A DNA stretch of 64,000 bases from contig NZ_CP139247.1 of assembly GCF_034087045.1 (NCBI RefSeq), positions 372,001 to 436,000 of the forward strand, given 5' to 3'. Shown here one piece after another: positions 33,237 through 40,027 of this stretch (position 1 is the first letter of the stretch; the number at the start of each line of letters is the position of its first letter). The DNA comes from Chitinophaga sancti (GTDB taxonomy: Bacteria > Bacteroidota > Bacteroidia > Chitinophagales > Chitinophagaceae). The notes beneath the pieces are model-generated. The model was given only the letters and a program-made list of their open reading frames with translations, was not told the origin of the DNA and did not search any database. The position numbers were made by a program, and so were the translations under genes.

Positions 33237-33311
33237 TCGGGACGGCAAGATTTGAACTTGCGACCTCCTGCTCCCAAAGCAGGCGCGATAACCAGACTAC
33301 GCTACGCCCTG
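33237..33311 (-). tRNA. tRNA-Pro(UGG), slightly degraded copy 1
   Basis: 75 nt on the minus strand with anticodon loop TTTGGGA (anticodon TGG), D-arm GCGTAG...CTGG, T-loop TTCAAAT. It differs from the other two copies at four positions; one creates an A-C mismatch at acceptor pair 2-71, and T-loop position 57 is A. It may be a pseudogene or a weak gene. CCA is not encoded. A weak AAGAGGC/GCCTCTT dyad follows on the minus strand. Confidence 0.75.
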
Positions 33312-33327
33312 TAAAATACCCCATCAA

Positions 33328-33489
33328 TCATGAAGTTGCTTCTTTGAACAAGCAGGAGTAATCCTCAGGAATAACCGGATCAACTGGTTTCTCCTGATCT
33401 ATGTTTCTTGCTAACCAATTATACCTCTCTCTCCAAAGTTCTAAAATGTCAACTCTATTTTTTTTCAAAAATTCTGTAAGGAAATTCAT
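33328..33489 (-). CDS. Possible 53-residue small protein next to tRNA-Pro
   Basis: An intact frame from ATG 33489 to TGA 33328, with GGAG 5 bp before the ATG: MNFLTEFLKKNRVDILELW, then RERYNWLARNIDQEKPVDP and a short tail ending KEATS. It looks like one amphipathic helix and a Pro-rich tail, resembling the first helices of globin/RsbR-like sensor domains (weak). Could be a remnant of a longer gene cut at the tRNA. Confidence 0.3.
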   Translation of the reverse strand: MNFLTEFLKKNRVDILELWRERYNWLARNIDQEKPVDPVIPEDYSCLFKEATS

Positions 33490-33636
33490 TTTTCTCCGAC
33501 CAATAAGGAAAACGCTTTAATGATGTCTCAGACTAAAATATTCAAATCAATTTACCTCATAGCAATCCATCCTTTTACATTGGGAGCTTTCAAAAAAGGT
33601 GGACTTATACATTTCCTGATCTCCTTTTTCCAATTC

Positions 33637-33664
33637 GTCGGGGTGAGCCGACACTTTTCGAACT
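33637..33664 (-). repeat. Dispersed repeat, copy E
   Basis: 28-bp core, one base different from copy B at 26792. It lies in the otherwise gene-free gap 33490-33857; sequence after it (TTTTTAATAGAAGAAC) is like that after copies C and D. No hairpin as strong as at the other copies directly precedes it. Confidence 0.7.
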
Positions 33665-33857
33665 TTTTAATAGAAGAACTAAATATATTGGCCAATACTT
33701 TTTAAAGTCTAAGCAGGAGTTCCTTACTATTAAAATACATAATACTACCTGGCCGTAGCCTGACCTTTTGAACAAAGTATATTCGGACGTTTAAACAAAG
33801 CTATCCAAAAGCAGCTGTGCTATTTTTGTTCCATCAAACAAATTAAAAATTTAAAAA

Positions 33858-34853
33858 ATGGAACAAACAAATTACAACGGAGCATTACAGCATTCAATAG
33901 GATCAGGCTTCAACGCCACCTCAACAACAAGTGATGTGATCAAAGGTATTGACCTCACAGGAAAAATTGCCATTGTAACAGGGGGGAATACTGGCATTGG
34001 TTTAGAAACGACAAAAACACTGGCTGCTGCAGGAGCTACGGTTATTGTGCCTGCAAGAGATACAGCAAAAGCAAAGAAAAATCTGGCATCTGTTGTCAAT
34101 GTAGAAATTGAACCCATGGACCTGATGGATCCGGCATCGATCGATGCATTTGCCGAAAAGTTTTTGGCTTCGGGTCGCCCCCTTCATTTACTTATCAATA
34201 ATGCAGGTATTATGTGGGTGCCACTGCGTAAAGACAGTCGTGGTATTGAATCACAGTTAGCCACCAATTACCTGGCACAATTTCAACTAACCGCACGGCT
34301 TTGGCATGCACTAAAAAAAGCCGGCGGCGCCAGAGTGATCAACGTATCCTCACATGGTCATCAATTCGCCCCTTTCAATTTTGAGGACCCTAATTTTCTC
34401 AACCGTGAATACGAAACCCTGCAGGCGTATGGCCAATCAAAAACTGCCACCAATTTATTTGCGGTTGAATTAGACAATCTTGCCAAAGACTATAATGTAA
34501 GAGCATATTCATTGCACCCGGGTTCTATTGGTGGAACTGAATTAGGAAGAGAGGCACCACTGGAGCTGTTTCAAAACATGGGTTTTTGTGATGCAGAAGG
34601 CAATCTTTTACCAGAAGTAGCCGCCTCGTTAAAGACGATCCCACAGGGTGCAGCCACTACGGTTTGGTGTGCCACGAGTGCTTTATTAAATAACATAGGA
34701 GGGGTGTACTGCGAAGATGCAGACGTCGCCGAATTGACTGCCGACTCCTCCATGCCGACTGGCGTAAATCCCTATTCATTAGGTAAAGCCAACGCCAAAC
34801 GCCTATGGGCATTAAGCGAAGAAATGACCGGCATTACTTTCCGCATTATTTAA
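33858..34853 (+). CDS. SDR-family oxidoreductase (retinol-dehydrogenase/WWOX-like type)
   Basis: 331 residues. Cofactor motif AIVTGGNTGIGLETTKTL (~37-54), LLINNAGIMWVPL, catalytic Ser in VINVSSHGHQF, and YGQSKTATNLFAVEL with Tyr/Lys (~194). The longer C-terminal part with a substrate loop is typical of the retinol-dehydrogenase-like SDR branch. It is followed 19 bp later by another SDR and then an AraC regulator, so the three may form one locus. Confidence 0.9.
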   Translation: MEQTNYNGALQHSIGSGFNATSTTSDVIKGIDLTGKIAIVTGGNTGIGLETTKTLAAAGATVIVPARDTAKAKKNLASVVNVEIEPMDLMDPASIDAFAEKFLASGRPLHLLINNAGIMWVPLRKDSRGIESQLATNYLAQFQLTARLWHALKKAGGARVINVSSHGHQFAPFNFEDPNFLNREYETLQAYGQSKTATNLFAVELDNLAKDYNVRAYSLHPGSIGGTELGREAPLELFQNMGFCDAEGNLLPEVAASLKTIPQGAATTVWCATSALLNNIGGVYCEDADVAELTADSSMPTGVNPYSLGKANAKRLWALSEEMTGITFRII

Positions 34854-34872
34854 TCCACTTAAAAAAAATTAA

Positions 34873-35601
34873 ATGATAAATTTAAAAAACAAAGTAGCCG
34901 TTATTACCGGTGGTAACAGTGGCATCGGGTATGCCACCGCAAAAGCGCTTAATGAAAAAGGCGTAACGGTCATCATCACCGGTAGAAGAAAAGAAGCGAT
35001 TGAAAAGGCAGCCTCAACACTCAATGTAAGTGGGGTGGTGGCTGACCAATCCAACTTGTCCGACATTGACATGCTGGTTTCGGAAGTGAAAGCGAAATTT
35101 GGCAAAGTAGATATTTTACTTATCAATGCGGGCATTACAAAATTGGCCCCAATTGAATCGATGACTGAAAATGTGTTTGACGAAATAATGAATGTAAATT
35201 TCAAAGGGGCTTATTTTACACTGAGTAAACTTATTCCCATTTTAAATGATAACGCATCGGTGATATTTTTATCGTCAACATCTGCAACCATTTCTCCGCA
35301 AAGCGCATCGGTATATGCAGCAAGTAAATCTGCCATCAATGCTGTTATGAAAATTGCAGCCCTTGAATTGGCTTCCCGTAAAATTCGTGTGAATGCAGTT
35401 AGCCCCGGACCTGTTGCTACTGAAATCATGAATAAAATAGGACTGGATGCTACGCTTGAGGAGCAACTCATTGGTAGTATCCCACTATCAAGATTAGGGA
35501 AGGCCAATGAAGTAGCCAATTTGATAACCTATTTATCGGGCGACGAATCTTCATTTATTACAGGGGCAAATTTCGTAATTGATGGTGGTCAATCCATATA
35601 A
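34873..35601 (+). CDS. Classical SDR oxidoreductase
   Basis: 242 residues, standard length. AVITGGNSGIGYATAKAL (~8-25), LINAGITKLAPI, Ser in VIFLSSTSATIS, YAASKSAINAVMKIAALEL (Tyr/Lys ~152-156), and FITGANFVIDGGQ at the C-terminus. Co-oriented with the preceding SDR (19-bp gap). NAD(P)-dependent; substrate unknown. Confidence 0.92.
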   Translation: MINLKNKVAVITGGNSGIGYATAKALNEKGVTVIITGRRKEAIEKAASTLNVSGVVADQSNLSDIDMLVSEVKAKFGKVDILLINAGITKLAPIESMTENVFDEIMNVNFKGAYFTLSKLIPILNDNASVIFLSSTSATISPQSASVYAASKSAINAVMKIAALELASRKIRVNAVSPGPVATEIMNKIGLDATLEEQLIGSIPLSRLGKANEVANLITYLSGDESSFITGANFVIDGGQSI

Positions 35602-35676
35602 ATGATTATCATGATTATTTCTATTTTTGTATTCATAATTACCCGTCTGAACGAAAGACAATCAAAAAAATAAGAT

Positions 35677-36480
35677 ATGGAATATCAGGCAAAATATATA
35701 ACCGAGGATATTAAACTCTCTTGTTACGAAGACAAGTTTTTTAAATCAGATATTATGTTTGACCATCATATGCTCATTTGGTTTATTTCGGGAGAGACCA
35801 AGATCGTACAGTCAGATGCGACTTACTTTTTTAAAAAAGGCGATATATTTTTGATACCCAGAAATCAACTGGCAACCATCATAAATTATCCCAAAGACGG
35901 GCAGCCCCACAAAACTGTGGTGATGCACTTGTCAACCAAAAGGCTTAGCGAATTTTACGTCAACCTGCCTGTAAAACCTAAAGCCTCAGAATCGCAGAAA
36001 ATATATACATTCAACCACCATCCACTGCTTGAAAGTTGTTTGGCGTCCCTGATCCCGTACTTTGAAATGAAAGAACTTCCCGAAAATATTGCATCATTGA
36101 AAATTACAGAAGCCATCAGTATCCTCAGGGCGATAGACAAAGGGATAGACAACGTGTTGGCGAACTTTGAAGAACCCGGGAAAATAGATCTGGCAGACTA
36201 TATGGAAAAGAATTTTATGTTCAACCTGCCATTAGAAAAATTCGGTTATCTAACGGGTCGTAGCTTAACAACTTTCAAACGGGATTTTAGTAAACAATTC
36301 AACACTACACCTCAGCGCTGGCTTACGCAAAAGCGATTGGAACTGGCACACTATCATTTTGTTGAAAAGAAAAAGAAACCTATTGACGTGTACTACGAAG
36401 TTGGTTTTGAAAACTTATCGCACTTTTCCTATGCATTCAAAAAACATTTTGGGTACTCACCGACCCACCTGGTTGGATGA
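35677..36480 (+). CDS. AraC-family transcriptional regulator
   Basis: 267 residues. N-terminal cupin-like ligand domain (MLIWFISGETKIVQS, KKGDIFLIPRNQLAT), then the double HTH: FNLPLEKFGYLTGRSLTTFKRDF (~190-212) and PIDVYYEVGFENLSHFSYAFKKHFGYSP (~235-262), the AraC/XylS signature. Located downstream of the two SDRs, probably their regulator. The block SDR-SDR-AraC lies between tRNA-Pro copies 1 and 2. Confidence 0.9.
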   Translation: MEYQAKYITEDIKLSCYEDKFFKSDIMFDHHMLIWFISGETKIVQSDATYFFKKGDIFLIPRNQLATIINYPKDGQPHKTVVMHLSTKRLSEFYVNLPVKPKASESQKIYTFNHHPLLESCLASLIPYFEMKELPENIASLKITEAISILRAIDKGIDNVLANFEEPGKIDLADYMEKNFMFNLPLEKFGYLTGRSLTTFKRDFSKQFNTTPQRWLTQKRLELAHYHFVEKKKKPIDVYYEVGFENLSHFSYAFKKHFGYSPTHLVG

Positions 36481-36671
36481 TAGTAATCTTAGCAAGAAAA
36501 TAGGGCTGTTGGGTTCAAAATAGCCCTCCTGTCAAGCGATAATAAAAGAGCATACCGGCAGGTGTCCTTCTTCCAAAACAAAATAGCACCGTGGAAAATG
36601 CTAATTGGGATTAACCGGCTATTGTTCTCTGTGATAGAACAATAAACCGTAGAAACTTTCGCCCAAAAACA

Positions 36672-36703
36672 AAAAAGGAGATCAATTACTTGATCTCCTT
36701 TTT
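36672..36703 (-). terminator. Terminator of tRNA-Pro copy 2
   Basis: Perfect stem AAAAAGGAGATCAA / TTGATCTCCTTTTT with loop TTAC, 4 bp after the tRNA 3' end on the minus strand. Confidence 0.9.
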
Positions 36704-36707
36704 CCGG

Positions 36708-36782
36708 TCGGGGCGGCAAGATTCGAACTTGCGACCTCCTGCTCCCAAAGCAGGCGCGATAACCGGACTACGCTACGCCCCG
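36708..36782 (-). tRNA. tRNA-Pro(UGG), copy 2
   Basis: 75 nt on the minus strand. Acceptor CGGGGCG/CGCCCCG with discriminator A, anticodon stem CCTGC/GCAGG around TTTGGGA (anticodon TGG), T-arm GCAAG-TTCGAAT-CTTGC. All stems pair. Sequence is identical to copy 3 at 39628. CCA is not encoded. Terminator follows directly. Confidence 0.95.
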
Positions 36783-36814
36783 TTTCCGCTCACTATTTTT
36801 CGTAGTTGGGAGTG

Positions 36815-36822
36815 CAAAAATA
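36815..36822 (-). promoter_or_regulatory. -7 element of tRNA-Pro copy 2
   Basis: On the minus strand TATTTTTG (TAnnTTTG), ~33 bp before the tRNA 5' end. The stretch between it and the tRNA (GCACTCCCAACTACGAA...) is related to that in front of copy 3, showing the promoter was duplicated with the tRNA. Confidence 0.55.
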
Positions 36823-36914
36823 ATAACCTTTTTTCAAGTTGCTAAACTTTTTTTCAAAAAAATGCATTTGCCCACCTAAAATCGTCATTTATGACAACAC
36901 ATATCCGGGTTTTA

Positions 36915-37613
36915 TCACTTCAAATACTTGTTTAATTCTTCCACTAACAGGTAAACAGTGGTGCATGGGCATTGGTCTGAGTAATTCCGATCCCCCCGAT
37001 AAGCTTCATGAAGACGTCTGGCACGACGAATTGCAAGTTCCTGTGAAGCCCCATTTAATCCTTGATGACGATCGTAATGTCCTTTACAAAACGCTTTTGC
37101 TTTTGCCTCATTATGAAAGCTATCCAGTTCCCATCTATCTTTTAGAATTGTATATAAATCCCGTCGGTTTACATTCGCGTGAAGCTCAACATAATGAAGC
37201 GCAAACCAGCGTTCAAAAGCATCATTTGAGCATGCCACTTTCAGGCCATTATCCTGCGCTCTTGTAATCGAGCTATTGAAATCGTTTGGCTGAGTTGAAG
37301 CTTCGTCTGGTTTAACATCATAATCAAAAACACACCAAATCTCGCGTCCTGCATGTTCCTCCTCTTGTTGCATTTTTAATGCATAATCTACAAGGGAATT
37401 TTTGGAATTCTACCCTCCAATTATTAAAACAGTTTTAGAAGGAACAAGAAAGCCTTGAAAGTAAAATGGCTCAGTATTCTCCCCTTCACAAATGATTAGA
37501 AATGTTTTGTTTTTATCAATTTGCTCCTCTTTATAAGCATTGCCCCCGATAAAATTAATTGAACGAAGATATGCCTCATTAGCCCGGGCCTTGCTGGGTT
37601 TATTATATCCCAT
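36915..37613 (-). pseudogene. rloB: RloB (AbiLii-like) protein interrupted by an in-frame TAG
   Basis: One frame of 232 codons broken by TAG at 37412-37410. The first part (67 codons) ends KTFLIICEGENTEPFYF...VLIIGG; after the stop the same frame continues NSKNSLVDYALKMQQEEEH, WCVFDYDVKPDE and CSNDAFERWFALHY to 36915. EGENTE and FDYD are the Glu and DxD of the Toprim-like RloB fold, and the FERW region is also family-typical. So a single amber codon splits an otherwise complete protein. It overlaps the rloA gene by 11 bp (coupled). AbiL (AbiLi/AbiLii) causes abortive infection in Lactococcus. Either inactivated by mutation, a sequencing error, or a suppressed stop. Confidence 0.8.
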
Positions 37614-38928
37614 CCTGATCAGATTTATGCTTAACTACCCAATCAATTTTGTCCAGATAAGGTATAGCAGAATAAGAACCGTTCAAGTATTCTTTATCAT
37701 AAGAGGCATCTTTTCTAACCCCTTTATATTCTATTAGATTAGTTAAAGTACTAATGCCATACTTATCTTTATTTACAAAACAAATTTGATCCCTCCTCAG
37801 CTTTGCCCGTTTTAACAGACTTGCATCATGAGTTACAAAAATTAATTGTGCATGCCTGGGATTAGTTTCAGAATTATTGAAGAGCTCAACAATCTTTAAT
37901 GTCAGATTAGGATGAAAGCGCGCGTCAAACTCGTCTATAATAATGATTCTTCCCTCCCATAGAGCTTCTAATATAAGCGCACCAACACTAAATAGTTTCG
38001 CAGTTCCTTCAGATTCCCATTCCCCGAAAGGAACGATAATCTTATCAACTACCTCTCCTTCTTCGTTAAATTTGGAATGAACAGAAAAAAGACTGACCGG
38101 CTTTCTTTTATTGCCGTCCATGGAAGTACTGATTTCCTTTTTCATTTCCAATTCAACTAAATGTTCTGGTAATTCAGCTATTTCCAAATCTTCAATCCCT
38201 GTATCTGCCGCCCTTAACAGACTTTTAATAGCTTCCTTCTGCTGCTCGTCACCTTCAACCATGGCTGTCATCGCATATTTTAATGCAGAGTCATCATAAA
38301 CTCCATCAACTGCCATAATTCTACGTATATCATCCCGAATGCCACCTAAAAATTTATTTCCCGAAAGCGCTGCTGCAGTCAGAAAAAGAGAATCAGTTCG
38401 AAAAAGCTCACTATCTCCACTTTGGGCCTGCTTAATAAAATTATCCATTGCCGGCAACTCCTTTTCATTGATATTCATGCCTTCAGGAGTTCGCATAAAT
38501 ATTTCTGCCTGATGCTCGCCTGTTCCTGAATACAGCCACTCATAGGTGACCTTACCACTCAAAATTTGAAAGCCGTAGCGGTAAACTATACTTTTGTGCA
38601 ACATGATATATTGGAAAAATACAGGTTGGTCATCCCAGTTTGAAAGTAACTGAAAGCGATCATTCCATAAACCCTTTGGAATACCTTCTACAGCAACCGA
38701 TCTGCTAACCATAAAACAAAAAGCAGCCATTGCTTTGGCAAGATTACTCTTCCCACTGGCATTACTCCCAAAAATCGCCTTCGATTTCAATAGTCGTAAC
38801 GACTGTTCCTCAAAAACATGCCCTTCTTCTAATCCACTATCATTACTACGCAAGGGAGTGGCTTCAAGGCTAAATTTTTGAAGATCTCTGAAAGACCGGA
38901 AATTCCCAAAGTGAAATTCTATAAACAT
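37603..38928 (-). CDS. rloA: RloA/AbiLi-like AAA ATPase of a phage-defence pair
   Basis: 441 residues, ABC-type ATPase of the AAA_15/AAA_21 (COG1106) group. N-terminal FIEFHFGNFRSFRDL, Walker A FGSNASGKSNLAKAM (~53-67), an inserted helical region, Walker B IIIIDEFDARFHPNL (~335) and a His switch in LIFVTHDASLLKRA. With RloB it forms the pair known as AbiL and seen near restriction loci as RloA/RloB; OLD-like logic (ATPase senses, Toprim partner acts) is expected. Ends 11 bp inside rloB. Flanked by two identical tRNA-Pro genes. Confidence 0.87.
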   Translation of the reverse strand: MFIEFHFGNFRSFRDLQKFSLEATPLRSNDSGLEEGHVFEEQSLRLLKSKAIFGSNASGKSNLAKAMAAFCFMVSRSVAVEGIPKGLWNDRFQLLSNWDDQPVFFQYIMLHKSIVYRYGFQILSGKVTYEWLYSGTGEHQAEIFMRTPEGMNINEKELPAMDNFIKQAQSGDSELFRTDSLFLTAAALSGNKFLGGIRDDIRRIMAVDGVYDDSALKYAMTAMVEGDEQQKEAIKSLLRAADTGIEDLEIAELPEHLVELEMKKEISTSMDGNKRKPVSLFSVHSKFNEEGEVVDKIIVPFGEWESEGTAKLFSVGALILEALWEGRIIIIDEFDARFHPNLTLKIVELFNNSETNPRHAQLIFVTHDASLLKRAKLRRDQICFVNKDKYGISTLTNLIEYKGVRKDASYDKEYLNGSYSAIPYLDKIDWVVKHKSDQDGI

Positions 38929-39592
38929 GAAACAAATCTACCTTATTTATTTGTGAAAAAATCACAAATGGTAGTTTTAAGGTCTTGAAAAGCTATTCTT
39001 TTAACCAATTCCCCCCCTCACCCTTATTTTCAAGAGTTGAGGATAAATTGATTTAAAAGAAACGTTCTTTCATTCTTAACAATACAGAATTTGAAATAGA
39101 AAATGAGGAAATGCTGGTTAACAGTTCAATCTTTAAAAATTATCAGATTATGCCGTAGCCTACCTTGTTGTATTGCAAAAAATTATCTCAACTTATGAAA
39201 GTCTTCTCTTATTTCGGAATTACCTTCGAACTAACCTCGCTGCCTTGAATATGGTTATAAAGTTTCGCGTTGCTTCCCATTATCTCAAATAAAAGATGGA
39301 TTACATTTCAGGTCAAACTATACAAAGGTCTTCTTTACAACTCAGACTATCATCTGCCAAGAAACCTGTTCGAACTTTTCAGAACATATAGATTTGGTAC
39401 TGGATTTATCGATGCCTCTCTACAGCATGGCGTTCTAGCTCCGTGAAGGCTAAAGAACAGCTTCAAAAAAATCGTATTCCCGGATGGAATTTTCTATAGT
39501 TTGGGAAATAGGGCATTTCGAACTGAGAAGGTAAATAGCGTGTTCGCTATAATTGCAGGCCTGAACAGCGTTTCAGAGGGGGACAAAATAAA
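38929..39592. other. Gene-free stretch of ~660 bp
   Basis: I see no intact gene, RNA or clear repeat here. It includes the upstream region of rloA and A/T-rich sequence that may be decayed; short frames lack ribosome sites and family resemblance. Confidence 0.5.
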
Positions 39593-39618
39593 ACAGGGTA
39601 GTATTTCTACTACCCTGT
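39593..39618 (-). terminator. Terminator of tRNA-Pro copy 3
   Basis: Perfect stem ACAGGGTAGTA / TACTACCCTGT with loop TTTC, then a T-rich run on the minus strand; 9 bp after the tRNA. Confidence 0.9.
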
Positions 39619-39627
39619 CTGTTCAAG

Positions 39628-39702
39628 TCGGGGCGGCAAGATTCGAACTTGCGACCTCCTGCTCCCAAAGCAGGCGCGATAACCGGACTACGCTACGCCC
39701 CG
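39628..39702 (-). tRNA. tRNA-Pro(UGG), copy 3
   Basis: 75 nt, identical to copy 2 at 36708, all stems intact, anticodon TGG. It has the best promoter of the three copies and is probably the ancestral gene. Confidence 0.95.
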
Positions 39703-39751
39703 CGATCCTTTTTCTCTCTTTCCTCACTACCATTCTTCGTCGTTGGGGATG

Positions 39752-39782
39752 CAAAGATAGGATTTGTTCAATTCATTCCAAA
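39752..39782 (-). promoter_or_regulatory. Complete Bacteroidota promoter of tRNA-Pro copy 3
   Basis: On the minus strand TTTG (39782-39779), 19 bp spacer, TATCTTTG (39759-39752): an exact match to the TTTG-N19-TAnnTTTG consensus, ~50 bp before the tRNA. Confidence 0.75.
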
Positions 39783-39872
39783 TATTTTTTAAAAAATCTT
39801 GCGAAAATCTTTCCGCCCCCTATTTTTCACCCCTATTTTTCCAGGGTTTTCTATACTGTTTGTTCGAATCTC

Positions 39873-39979
39873 CTATACTCATTCTATACTCTTTCTATAC
39901 TCATTCTATACTATTTCTATACTCGTTCTATACTCGTTCTTCGCCGCTAGTTCGTCGCTAGTTCGCTGCTTGTTCGCTT
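39873..39979. repeat. 11-bp tandem repeat array
   Basis: CTATACTCRTT-type units start at 39873, 39884, 39895, 39906, 39917 and 39928 (period 11), then change to TCGCTAGTTCG-type units of the same period to ~39979. Located between tRNA-Pro copy 3 and the GH2 gene. Confidence 0.85.
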
Positions 39980-40027
39980 AAAACCTTTCCCCAATTTTTT
40001 ATATTTTTACCCCAATCCTGTGAAAAA

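Noticed and set aside
26792..33664. Repeat copies as complete tRNA genes or integron attC sites
   Set aside because: The T-arm and acceptor do not pair as a cloverleaf, and attC core motifs (GTTRRRY/RYYYAAC) and an integrase are absent.
33520..33705. 61-codon frame on the plus strand
   Set aside because: It overlaps repeat copy E and has no coding character.
39501..39950. 149-codon frame on the plus strand
   Set aside because: It runs antisense through tRNA-Pro copy 3, its promoter and the 11-bp array.
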